Below are positions 1 through 10,709 of a stretch of 17,562 bases of DNA, in pieces. Each line of letters begins with the position of its first letter. The first letter of the stretch is position 1. The position numbers and the translations under genes were made by a program. The DNA is from Psilocybe azurescens (taxonomy: Eukaryota > Basidiomycota > Agaricomycetes > Agaricales > Agrocybaceae), in the NCBI GenBank assembly GCA_023853785.1, contig JAJIRX010000240.1, positions 1 to 17,562 of the forward strand. The letters run 5' to 3'. Below the pieces are notes generated by a model. It was not told where the DNA came from. It was given only the letters and a program-made list of their open reading frames with translations, and did not search any database.

Positions 1-3000
1 CAGGAGGTATCCTTCTAAATTTAGTTGGGTATGCCGGGGATTCAAGCGACACCGCTTGAGATAAGTTTTGATCCTCTTCCGTTGACTTGTCGTTAGATTC
101 GGGATGCCAGTCGCCGCCGACGTGTCTGTAATAGTATTAGGGTTGCTAGTGATAGCCATGGATATCCCGAGTCCAACAAGCTGTGCTGTACTCGACGAGG
201 GTGACAGAGTGTTGCCAGAACTAGGGGTTCCCGGTGAGTTCCTATCAGATGTCCAATACTTGACCCGTTGCACTGAACTGTCAAAGTTGCTGCGAGAAGG
301 AAAGTAAAATCAGTATTTTTAGGTCGTTGATCTCGGTCTAATTCACTACTAGCGCATAGACTTACTTGATATAGCTCGAATACATCCTCATGAACGCAGC
401 ATGTTTAACAAAGATATCTCCAACCGCCTTTGCAACGTTGAGCGACAGTTGACCGTCCGCATCCGCTTCCAGCATTTCCGCGGCGGGTCTCATAAGAGGA
501 GCAGCGGCACCTTCTAGTGCCGGCAGGAAACTGTCGTGGTGGAAGGAGAACAGAGCATCGATACCCCCAAAGACAATCTTGCGCTCTGCTGCAGGCACAG
601 CCGTATCCTTGCTTGAACCAACGCCACTGAGAAGATTGACGGGCGTTGCGGCTGGCTTGATGTAAATGTCGACAAGCTCTTGTAAACCTTTGACGTATGT
701 CCGCTCAGTCCTACATCCAGCAACCGTTTCAGCTTATATAAACACGACAACAGAGTGGAGAAAACCTACACTAAAATTTCTCAAGAATGAGGCCATGGCC
801 CACTTTTCCTTTGTCGTCTTTGAACTTGCGTTCTTCGGATGAGCCGCTGCTATCAGTCGTCGCCACGCTGAGCGTCTGACTCGATGAACCACTCCGCAAG
901 CCTGCAATTGAGATCGGAGAAGAACGTAGATGTCCAGTACTATCCGACAAAGAAACCATTGTTGTCGACCCGGTCGAGGCCACTGACAGTTCTCGCTCCA
1001 CAATGGTAGGCCTTCTAGGACGGGCAGTGAGGTGTTCGTCCTGCGCCGATGGACCATACACGCTCAACAGGTTACCCTGTTGCTGCTGCTGCAAGGCTCC
1101 AAGATCATTCATGTCCTTGAGATAGGCCATGACCGATCTCAATGCACGCATATAGGCGTCTCGTGCGCGATCCTCTTCTCGACGAATGTATTGTTCATGG
1201 TCTAGTATTGGACTCGGAGTCGTCACTCGCGCATCCTCACTCCCAGGGTGATCTTCTCCGTCTTGAGACACGACGACGCCGGTCACGAAAGTGGAATTTT
1301 CCGGGATGCTAAGGGACATTCCACCTGGAGCTTCGATGGGCAAGAAGCTCCGTCGTTTCGTGGTTCTCGGTTGTCCCGGGATCAATAAATTATTCGATGG
1401 GACGGCAAGAGAGTCTTGCCTAGGAGGGTGGGAGACAGGAGGTGGCGGTGTAGATATCATCGGCAGAGCGTCCAAAGCGCCTGTGGTGGAAAGGCGGACG
1501 TCAATCTGGGGTGTCTTGCTCATGCGGTCGAGCCCTCTTGATATGGAGCCGAAATGTGAATTCGTCAACCCATTTGAAGTCTGGGGCCTATTAATTCGGG
1601 GAGGGTTAGGAGAAGAAGAGGGTGAAGACGTTGTTGATGGGGGTCTGGCTTCATTTTACCCATTGACATCTTTTTAGGAATCCCCACCTAGTGCTCTTGT
1701 CTCTTGTCGGTGGTCGCTGGCGCTGACTTGACGATTTTGGTTCCCGACTAGCCGGTTGTTGGACTTGAGGAGGGGCAGCAGCTTGAGGAGGAGGAGCAAC
1801 TTGAGGGAGGGGGCAGCAGGTGAATAAGATGATGAGCGAGTCAAATTATCAGCAAGAGCAGGGGGCTGGAGAACTGTATGGTCCCGGTGAACTCTCCCAC
1901 ATTGATTTGCTTAACAAAGGTCTCGCTGCGTTGGGTGGCATTCGAGATGGAGAACCATACTGTGAGATAGGTCCCAAACTTGCGAATCGTTTGTTGAAAT
2001 CGTCTGCGATACTTGAATGGGTGCCGGTATCACCCATTTGCAATAGATTAGAACTCGAGAGCGAGGTTGGGTATTTTGCCACCGGCGGCCTGGGCATCAG
2101 AGGTTCTTCAGCGACTGTAGTAGCGGACCTGCCTCGTCGAAGGTCGCCAGCGCTTTTCATCTTGCGTATCTCATGCTGATCGGTACTCGGGGATACCTGG
2201 GCGTCGTACTTGTTCGCTGGTGGCTGGAGTCGCGCTCTTGAGTCCGAGGAATGTTAGGCCCTGCTTTGGAGCGTGTTTGTTCGAAATAGGACCGATTAGG
2301 GGTGGTTCGTGTTCTCGCGAGGGGTTTAGTTGAAGGCGGGGCACTACCAGGAAGAGGAGAAGTGGTTGCTCGAGATAGAAACGGGCCACGCGCCTGCGTT
2401 ATGGTATGATCTTCTTCTTCTGGGGAGCGGACATAACCAGCCTGCCGCGGACTGCTATCTTCGTGATCTGAATAGTCGTCGACGTCAGTACCATCTGTTT
2501 CCGTGTCAGCGTTCGAGCTCTGTACACCCGCTGACAGGGGTAGCAACATGGGAGTTGAGGGAGGATAAACGGGGGTTGTGGGAACTTTTGCTAAGAGGGG
2601 ATCAACGAGAGCTTTCCATGGGCCTTGAAAAGGATTGCCGTCGAGACACAAAGTTTGGAGAGCCGGGAGGAGACAGAGCCAACTAGGAAGAGCATGAAGT
2701 TTATTCCTCCGGATGCTTATAGTGTGGAGTTTGTCTAGGTCGACAAGCGCATCGGGCAAGGTACTGATGCCAGTAGAGTCTGCGATCAGGACGCGAAGGT
2801 TAAGAAGGTCTGCCAGGAAGACGGGAAGGACTCTGAGGGGATTTGAGGCGACATTGAGCTCCTCGAGACATTCGCACACAGCCAAGACAGGGGGTAAAGC
2901 ACCTAGAAAATTGGCGGAAATATCCAAAGCGAGCAGACTGTGAGCGATCTGGGGTAGAACAGAAGTAAGGAATGAGGGGACAGAGTTTGGAGTTGTTGAT

Positions 3001-3726
3001 GATCCTATCAAAAGATGCGTAGTGCCTAGAAAAGAAGGAAATAAGAAGGGAAGACGACATGATACCATGAAAGGGAGACTGACCAGGTTGTATTTGCAAC
3101 TGAACGATGGGAACATTATCACCCTGAACAATGAGGCCACGACCCTCGTCTGCGACGACTGCAGCCGAGGTGCGCTCCTCGTATTTGTCGTCTGATTCTG
3201 TCTCGATTGAGTCGAGAGTAGGCTCGTCGTCTGTTTCCTCTTCTGACATGAGTATTTCGTCCCTTTCGTGGACTGTCTGCCAAGTGACATCGTAGCTGGG
3301 CTTCTGAGAAAGCGACGGGGAAGAGAAATCGTGAGGGGATTTGAAGTCAAGCCATTTCCTAACGACGAGGAGCGTGAACGGAGACCTGCTGAGTTTGCTT
3401 CTGACCAGCGAGAACGATCTGGACTCCTGAGAATGGGCCCCCTGGCGGAGGAGGACTGCGCTGGATCGCTGGCAAGCATCTGGAGAAGAGCATCTGAGGC
3501 TATGCCTGAGATGTCCTCATCGGGAGAGGCTACATGGACGTTTGAGTAGTCGACATAGGCGAGAGCGCTGCCTGAGCTTGTGTAGGCTGAGGAACGGGTG
3601 GAGGCCGAGGATGCGCCCGAGGAGAGGGCAGGGAGGGGGACGATAGGAAGGATACGGGTCTGGGTAATGAGCGGGATCCATGTTGGGATAAGGAGCGCTG
3701 GCTATTTCATCGTCGCTGTAGCTCAT
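1..3726 (-). CDS. LRR plus Dbl-homology (DH) Rho guanine-nucleotide exchange factor, 3' end outside window
   Basis: Predicted activator of Rho-family GTPases through a DH domain. Exons on the minus strand: 3726-3084, 3025-770, 710-366, 289-1 (introns 58, 59 and 76 bp, GT-AG). About 1,180 residues are visible. The N-terminus (MSYSDDEIASAPYP) is acidic and Ser-rich. From about residue 215 to 360 there are leucine-rich repeats (LDISANFLGALPPVL, LEELNVASNPLRVLPVFL, LHTISIRRNKLHALPSWL). A long disordered Ser/Pro/Gln region follows, with a WGFLK motif near 1680. The DH domain starts near TERTYVKGLQEL and reaches RIKTYLKRC and QLNLEGYLL at the window edge, the expected conserved block before the last DH helices. 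What lies after the DH is not visible. Eight single-base indels are needed to keep the frame (about 3637, 3356, 2200, 1863, 1811, 1673, 1641, 778); with them every exon phase agrees. LRR and DH calls are firm; GTPase target unknown. Confidence 0.9.
1077..1095. repeat. CTG/CAG trinucleotide run
   Basis: A short trinucleotide tract (tgttgctgctgctgcaag) lies inside the disordered linker of the RhoGEF gene. Read on the minus strand it encodes five glutamines. It is a small coding microsatellite, likely length-variable among strains. Confidence 0.6.
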
Positions 3727-3821
3727 TCTCTCAGTCAGTCATGCATGTAAGTAAGTATCGTATGTACTTAGTATCAATTGAAAACAGTTACAACTTTACT
3801 CAATAAACATCCCACAACAAC

Positions 3822-3836
3822 TGATCGTTGCGATCA
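3822..3836. repeat. Perfect 6-bp inverted repeat just after the ELP4 stop
   Basis: TGATCG-ttg-CGATCA, six-base arms with a three-base loop, starts one base after the ELP4 stop codon (read on the minus strand). It lies in the 111-bp gap to the next gene. It could form a small hairpin in the ELP4 3' UTR; no function is established. Confidence 0.5.
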
Positions 3837-3837
3837 T

Positions 3838-5167
3838 CTAAAAATCATTCTCAAACACAACTCTTTTTCTACTCGGCTTCACTTTTCTGCCTCCTGCACT
3901 TTCAATCTCCACATCCACACGCCCCGCTGACACTGCGTTGCCTGGCGTCCTTCTTTCCCCTGTCCCCCCTCTACATCCAGGTGTACCCGTCTCAAATATA
4001 AGCCGCTTTCTTGTGCATTTAAACCCAAGATTGTTTTCTCCGCTGCTTCCTAGTCCTCGCAGCGTCGAAAATCTATCACTGGGCGGACTTAACGTGTGAG
4101 GTGCCGGCAGTCGCTGCACAGACACAAGTCCATGATGGGACGGAAATATACTGGCAAGTCCCGGGTTCGCTGCAGTTTCTAATCTGTCAGCTTCTATATC
4201 CCCTCTGTTTGAACGTCATCACACACCTGTAAATGCTGATACAGTCACCGCGCCATCCGCGCTCCATCCCACCTTTCCATCCACCCCAGATCACCCCATG
4301 CGTCTGTGGACACGTGTGCCGGAAGACTCACAGATGCACACCCGTGTCCATGGCGTCGTAGAATACCGCGCAGCGAGTGCAGAAAATATAGAATTCTCTG
4401 TTTTTAGTTAATACCATGTTAATTATTTTGTGTGGATCATATCACCCACCTGTGGTGTAAGCTCGCCCCAGCCCGGCGATCCAAGTCCTGGAATACAGAT
4501 CCGCGTGGCTTCCTTGGTCTCGGCCTCAAGAAACCTCGAGATTTCTCCTAGAATATCAAACATGCTCATCTCGACATCCACCAAATGTATCCTTTTAGAC
4601 AACAATCCATCATCAATCATCTCTTTTGGCACACGACTCGCAAGTTCGAACGGCAGACAGTCCCCATCTCTGAATCAAGATCATCCCGTCATTAAAATCC
4701 ACCTTTTGTCTGACAGAGAAAGTTGTAGACATACTGGTTTCCTACAGTCGTCTGGAATTGCTTCATTTTTCATATCTCCACGCGATCTTCACTTTCTGGT
4801 CTTGATCGGCAGGTTTATCCTCGTCCTCTGATTCAGCCGCTTTCTGCAGGGCGGCCTGCGATTTGGGGAACCACATAACATCGCGGACAAACCTCTCCGG
4901 ATCCTCTCCTACAATACAGACTCTGTGACCGCTGCCCATTCCTTGCGCGACGAAATACTTTTGGATGAGTTCCCCATAGGATGAATGGATATCTGGAGCT
5001 CCAAAGACCAGAGAACATGAAAGTGGCAACCCACCCCCTAAGATGTCGTCTAGAGATGAGATACCAGTAGATGTGACAAGACTGAGGTTTGAAGCAGGTG
5101 AAATACGCGTTCCCGGGTATACATTAAGAGCCTGCTTGCCTGTTGCTTTGCGTTTGAAGGAAGACAT
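3838..5167 (-). CDS. ELP4: Elongator complex protein 4 (PAXNEB family)
   Basis: Subunit of the Elp4-Elp5-Elp6 RecA-like ring of Elongator, needed for wobble-uridine modification of tRNA. Exons on the minus strand: 5167-4735, 4669-4450, 4397-4227, 4178-3838 (introns 65, 52 and 48 bp). After correction it encodes about 388 residues, normal for the family. Visible family features are the N-terminal TGISSLDDILGGGLPL with the degenerate Walker-A region, VGEDPERF, RICIPGLGSPGWGELTP, YFLHSLRGILRRHGHGC, LPAPHTLSPPSDRF and FKCTRKRLIFET near the end. Four single-base indels are implied (about 4768, 4275, 3987, 3967). The last two cancel, leaving a short out-of-frame stretch that should read HLDVEGG. 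The gene lies 111 bp upstream of the RhoGEF start on the same strand and is divergent from IMP1. The identification is strong. Confidence 0.93.
4308..4349. repeat. 12-bp bulged inverted repeat within ELP4 exon 3
   Basis: GGACACGTGTGC (4308-4319) pairs with GCACACCCGTGTCC (4336-4349): seven plus five base pairs with a two-base bulge and a 16-base loop. It lies in coding sequence for the conserved HGHGCASVS region, so it may be a by-product of codon choice. Confidence 0.45.
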
Positions 5168-5326
5168 TTTGCTTCTTTCGAACGCGTTCGTTTCGCTAAT
5201 CTAAGCCACTTAGCAGATAAGATTTTACAAAATAATTGATTTCTCACGTCTCTTTCTATTGCCCTGGTTTATGCCTTACTAAGCCAACTTCTTAAGCAGC
5301 AGTCGCGCAGAAACCCCCAGACTAGG

Positions 5327-5501
5327 ATGCCATGGCTTAGGACTTCGAGGCTTTGGATGTCATTGCACAGTGCACGCTGTTCAAAGGATTTCTTTGTGGC
5401 TAGATCATATTCGCGACAACCGTTCAAGACTGCTCCTGGCAGCCTGTCGCCACTAAAATACACCAAGCGCATTGCAATAGGAACTTTGAAGGTTCTGTTT
5501 G
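5327..5501 (+). CDS. IMP1: Candidate first exon of IMP1
   Basis: This stretch reads as 58 codons from ATG, rich in Arg, Ser and Lys and nearly free of acidic residues, as expected of a mitochondrial presequence. It ends with the hydrophobic IAIGTLKVLF. No GT donor keeps the frame into the exon at 5568, but a GC donor at 5502 gives a 66-bp GC-AG intron with matching phase, making the total protein about 197 residues. A sequence error hiding a normal donor is equally possible. The opposite strand carries an 88-codon ORF over the same bases that I could not assign. Confidence 0.4.
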
Positions 5502-5567
5502 GCACATAATGCATAAATGTTTTCATAAGACTCATGTTCTGATAGGTAATTAATTTTCTTTTCGCAG

Positions 5568-6039
5568 TTCACCTTTTCACGACATATGTCGGACGCGTTT
5601 CCTTTGTGCGTAATTACCGACTATCTCCCATGTCCTCGACTCACTATAACCGCGACAGATGGCTGGTCCCTCAATGTTACCCACTCTAGCCGTGGGCGGT
5701 GAACTTGTTATCGAAGATCTGATTACGTACCGCCTCTTTCCAAGCAAGATGGCACGCGGTGATTTGCTCATAGTCAAGTCGCCTATCGAGCCAAAGAAAA
5801 TGGTATGCAAACGCTTGATCGGTCTGCCTGGAGACATCGTTTGCGTAGACCCTACTGGCCAGATTTTCCCGTCTACGGAACATATCGTTGTGCCCAAAGG
5901 ACACATATGGATCAGTGGAGACAACGCCGCAGCATCGCGTGACTCGCGCATGTACGGGCCTGTCCCTATTGGACTTGTCAAAGGGCGGGCGTTCGCAAGG
6001 GTACGCCACGTTTCTCTTGACACGCAAAGCTGTGGTTGA
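5568..6039 (+). CDS. IMP1: Mitochondrial inner membrane protease subunit 1 (S26 signal peptidase family), 5' exon uncertain
   Basis: Serine-lysine peptidase of the inner membrane that removes sorting presequences in the intermembrane space. Supported exons: 5568-5605 (VHLFTTYVGRVSF, with its first base from the previous exon) and 5659-6039, separated by a 53-bp intron starting gtgcgt. The long exon holds all family boxes: GPSMLPTL with the nucleophile Ser; KRLIGLPGD with the general-base Lys just before it; and GDNAAASRDSRMYGPVP. The SRDSR form of the last box fits IMP1 rather than IMP2. No frameshift is needed in these exons. The N-terminal exon is probably 5327-5501 (separate entry). Divergent from ELP4. 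Confidence 0.9.
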
Positions 6040-6150
6040 CATGCTTTATGCCTAGATTTGGCCCCTGAAATCTTTCAAGATTTTTACAAACCAGATAACC
6101 TATATCAAATGATATGATATCCATGGAATAACATACTGCGCAATTGTTCT

Positions 6151-7174
6151 CTACCGAGTGAAGTTCATTGAATATCCTCCCGCGCCATTGGGTTCGAATT
6201 TGAAGTTGTCCGTCGAAAGCCCAAAATTACCTAGTACTAGAGATGAGCCTCCAATCTTGAGATGAAGGTACTAGTATAGCAACAAACCTAATATGCTATT
6301 GCCCAAGCCTTTTAGTTTACCCAGCATTTCATCCGTCTCTCGTTTCTGCGCCGCTTCTAGTCGTGGCTTGAGTAGCTGAAGTTTCCGCTTGATATCCGAT
6401 TGTTGGGACGGCGAATTTATCAATTTGAGGAGAGCATCGTAATCTACATTTGAAATACATCACCCTTATGATAATTTCCTTATTTTGTGCACTCACCTTC
6501 TTGTACCGAGGTGAGACTAGTCCATGTGTTTAGTACATCATTAGACGCTGCTCGTCTTTCTCGAGCCTTGACATATGTTGGATCGTCGTGAATAGCTAGA
6601 GTGGAGAAATCACTAGTGAAAAACGTTTTATGAAACAATCAGATGCTTGACTACCTTCGGTACATGATTTCACGGCCTCTTTATGGTCACCCTAAAAAAT
6701 ACAAGATGAAATCTCTTCCATGCAACGCAGCGTAAGCTCCACACACTAATTTCACAAAGCACGCGCCTATATTCGCATTCAACACAGCCCGAAGTCGCGC
6801 AGCTTCCTTGTCTGTTTCACTAACAGCCGGAGATGATATGTCGACAACGTCCTTTTCGGCCTTGGGCGCATCAGAATTTTGTTTCTCTCCTGCTTCACCA
6901 TCCTCTTCCGATGGCAAGGGGTTCACTTCATTTGCGCTCAAAGACCGTTTTGGAAGGCAGTTAAGAGCCGATCGATATGCAACTAGAGCCTCATCCCACT
7001 TCCCAGCGCGAAAGTGGCTGTTGCCATCTTGCTTCCTGTCACTTGCGATCTCCAGATAGTTCTAGTAGTGGATGGTTACTGAACACTGCGCACTCATGGC
7101 TCGTTCTTGATGGACTTACTCACTTCCACCAACGTTGTTTCCTGGGAGAAATTGGTATTGTCTTCTGAAGACAT
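6151..7174 (-). CDS. TTC1-type tetratricopeptide repeat protein
   Basis: Small TPR co-chaperone-like adaptor, 245 residues. Exons on the minus strand: 7174-7124, 7061-6747, 6691-6655, 6595-6497, 6443-6288, 6230-6151, with five introns of 53-62 bp; all phases agree without any correction. TPR units are visible: RKQDGNSHFRAGKWDEALVA, then after an acidic, Ser-rich insert (about residues 55-95) LNANIGACFVKLGDHKEAV and DPTYVKARERRAASNDVL. The C-terminus, GLSTDNFKFEPNGAGGYSM followed by NFTR, matches the conserved tail of TTC1 proteins. This is one of only two genes here whose supported exons are intact. It is divergent from the dehydrogenase gene at 7694. The family call is good; the partner in this fungus is unknown. 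Confidence 0.88.
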
Positions 7175-7266
7175 AGTAAAATCGAAGTCCTTGGGTTGAA
7201 TGCAGATCAAGTGAAGTTCAACTTGAAGGAGGGAGTGACGGGCAATACACCGAAGGTCGAAGATGA

Positions 7267-7276
7267 CCAATATTGG
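7267..7276. promoter_or_regulatory. Palindromic CCAAT box
   Basis: CCAATATTGG reads CCAAT on both strands. It lies about 93 bp upstream of the TTC1-like start and about 418 bp upstream of the SDR start. CCAAT is the site of the HAP/NF-Y complex; actual binding here is inferred. Confidence 0.5.
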
Positions 7277-7292
7277 TGAGGTGAACAGTCAC

Positions 7293-7310
7293 GATAAGAT
7301 AAGATAAATA
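7293..7310 (+). promoter_or_regulatory. Tandem GATA motifs
   Basis: Three GATAA units in direct succession (gataagataagataaata). WGATAR-type sites are bound by fungal GATA factors for nitrogen, iron or light control. Which factor, if any, acts here cannot be told from sequence. Confidence 0.45.
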
Positions 7311-7396
7311 CAGTGGTAACATTGACTACCTGCCGGCTACTTAGTGAACTGTGAACATTGCACAGGTTCTCTGAACATTATATCCTCATTACTTTA

Positions 7397-7428
7397 CCCG
7401 TGAAAATGGTTATAAAATGGTTCACGGG
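7397..7428. repeat. 8-bp inverted repeat in the divergent promoter
   Basis: CCCGTGAA (7397-7404) and TTCACGGG (7421-7428) form perfect arms around a 16-bp spacer. The element also contains AAAATGGTT twice in direct orientation (7402-7410 and 7414-7422), overlapping the arms. The CCG...CGG layout resembles an operator for a dimeric zinc-cluster regulator, but this is inference. Confidence 0.5.
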
Positions 7429-7693
7429 CAGTGGGAATGAACTCACCTGAGTTCCCTTCTATTCTCTTCCACGTGCATACTTTTTATTACATATCATCGT
7501 CGACACTTTAGTAGCGTATGTATACACGCCAACTAAGGGAGAGTGTTTAGAATTCGGAGTTAAAAACATCAGTACCGTGTTACCAAAATCTATCGTTAGT
7601 CATTTCTCGTGCTCGTTCATGGGGTGGGTAACACAGATATAAATTGAAAGGTCTCACAGATCTTCAGACCCAGCCAACTTCAGCAACCTCACC

Positions 7694-8769
7694 ATGCCAT
7701 CCATTGACGATTCTAAATGTATCCTCATTACTGGAGCCACTTCCGGCATTGGGCGTGCTCTTGCGCTCGATATAGCCAAGCTTCCGAGTCGACCTCAAGT
7801 GATAGCAGCCGGTCGTCGAAAAGAACGTCTAGAAGAACTCGCCAAGGCTGATCTCCACGCCATTTTTTCTCGACATGAGTGTAGACCTAGAGACGATGAA
7901 GAAGAACGTAGATGACTTGATAACTCGATTTCCTGAAGTCTGAAGTTATTTCTATTAACTTGCCGACATTGAAAATATTGAATGAGATCTTACTCAACAG
8001 TTAGACACAGTTATCCTGAACGCGGGTATCCAGCATATATTCCACCTTAAACAGGGCATGGATTTATCTAGTATGTATTCATGATTTGGGAAGTGATACT
8101 ATCTGATGTGTCTTGGCGCTCAGACGTTGTTGAGGAGCTTAACGTGAACTACCTTTCGGTTATCGCCTTAATAACCTATGTATTACCTCACTTTATGAAA
8201 ATCTCGGTAGGTTTCTCTGTATGCGCCATCGATTATTAAGCCTTAATACATATTCTTAGGAACAAGGCCGCCCTTCGTTCATTATTACCGTAACCTCAGG
8301 GTTAGCTATTGTGCCGAACCCTTCCATGCCAAATTATTCTGCTTCCAAAGCTGCCCTTCATAGCTTTACAACATCCCTTCGGGCCCAGCTCCATGCAACG
8401 AATGTTCGTGTCATGGAGATATTACCTCCGTCAGTTGACGCATTCACTTACTTTCACCATTGATTCATCTTATTAAACTTGTTTTCAGGCTTGTTGAATC
8501 AGAGTTACATGACGGTTAGTTGGATAGATCCATGGATATATTTGTTTCATTTGACGACAGATGTTCTGAAAGTACAAGGGACTACCCCAATGTTGTCCAA
8601 GTTTTGGATGCCGCTCGATGAATTCACGAAAGCTGTGATGCTGGGGCTTCGAAATGGGGATGAGCACATCCCAGTCGGAACAGCAAAAGCATGGTTTGAG
8701 GAATACGAGGAGGGGAAAGCGGAGAGGGCTTTAGCAATGCAGAAGGCGAGGGAAGCGCAAGCGGCATGA
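7694..8769 (+). CDS. Classical short-chain dehydrogenase/reductase, DltE-like
   Basis: NAD(P)-dependent oxidoreductase of unknown substrate, about 260 residues. Exons: 7694-7937, 8001-8070, 8124-8206, 8260-8429, 8489-8514, then 8579-8769 (or 8561-8769 with the nearer acceptor, adding six residues). Motifs: ILITGATSGIGRAL (TGxxxGxG cofactor site), a conserved Asp in LDMSVDLETM, LNAGIQ (NAG motif), ITVTSGLA with the catalytic Ser, and NYSASKAAL (YxxxK). The ending (LSKFWMPLDEFTK, EEGKAERALA) resembles the fungal DltE-like group. One extra T in the T6 run at 7863-7868 breaks exon 1; the first donor (gtctga) is weak. Same strand as LYS1 and 209 bp before it. Class is certain, substrate is not. 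Confidence 0.92.
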
Positions 8770-8978
8770 TGCATGATGATTGCCATTACGGTTGTACATT
8801 GCAGAGCATGCGCCACACTGGCAGTGTTTGAATGACATTGATCGTGGCAGTGTCGTTATTTGTCTATACTTATGTAGCTTCCGCAAATTACCAAGTCACG
8901 CCTATCTTGATCTTATTAGTCGAGTCATTACGCTTTTCGATTTGCACTTTCCTCCTTCCTTTGATTCCCTCTCACAAA
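8770..8978 (+). promoter_or_regulatory. SDR-LYS1 spacer with TGACTC element and pyrimidine tract
   Basis: This 209-bp gap must hold the SDR 3' end and the LYS1 promoter. GAGTCA at 8923-8928 is TGACTC on the minus strand, the core of the amino-acid-control (Gcn4/Cpc1-type) site, about 50 bp before the LYS1 start. It is followed by a pyrimidine-rich stretch (about 8936-8972), common upstream of fungal starts. Regulation by general amino-acid control is inferred from motif and target. Confidence 0.5.
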
Positions 8979-10253
<1,275 letters not shown>

Positions 10254-10709
10254 AAAATCTCTATTGACCGGCGAGACAGAAGCTACTCAGTCAAGAATTG
10301 GCTAAGAACGATCTCGAATTAAATCCAGGCTCAGTAGTTATGATGCAATATATCAGCAGTGCCAGTTACTAGGCATCGCAGATACGGCATACATACTTAC
10401 TCGAGTGAGAAAGTATATCTTTGATTTTAGAATCTGATTTAGACGTGATTCCGGTTGTCAAGCTATGTACGGCGATCTTTGCAACGGAAAACATAATGCG
10501 TGAGCCAAGATGGTAACGCGTGATAGTATATGATCAGGTCTGTGACTTTTTCGTGAGAGCTTGCTCGCCCACCGTTGTGCTAGCGTTTCTTGTTCTTTTC
10601 TTGTGAGGTGCTCCCTTCATCGTTGCATTTTTGCTTGGTGCTGGTCGCCCGTTGATTAAATTCTTTTACTTTGTCTACTCTAATACTTACTCGCTCTTTC
10701 ATTACTACC
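10254..10709. other. Intergenic stretch LYS1 to unknown gene
   Basis: 456 bp with no supported gene, RNA or repeat. It should contain the LYS1 3' UTR and the promoter of the gene starting at 10710. The last 100 bp are T/C-rich. I see no distinctive regulatory site. Confidence 0.5.

Larger units (their letters stand above)
7175..7693. promoter_or_regulatory. Divergent promoter region between the TTC1-like and SDR genes
   Basis: 519 bp without supported coding sequence, with start codons pointing away at both ends. It holds a palindromic CCAAT element, a triple GATA array, an 8-bp inverted repeat (separate entries) and a TATA-like ATATAAAT at 7637-7644, about 50 bp before the SDR start codon. 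Confidence 0.6.

Noticed and set aside
1820..2179. Plus-strand ORF opposite the RhoGEF linker
   Set aside because: It is the antisense of a coding region that has clear protein character on the minus strand.
3580..3660. A 79-bp intron (gtatcc to cacaag) to explain the first frame change in the RhoGEF gene
   Set aside because: It is phase-compatible, but the donor and acceptor are poor and the sequence inside reads as good Ser-rich protein. One extra base at 3635-3639 explains it better.
5269..5535. Minus-strand ORF of 88 codons opposite the IMP1 5' region
   Set aside because: No recognisable motif; it overlaps the presequence-like exon needed by IMP1. It is not excluded, only unsupported.
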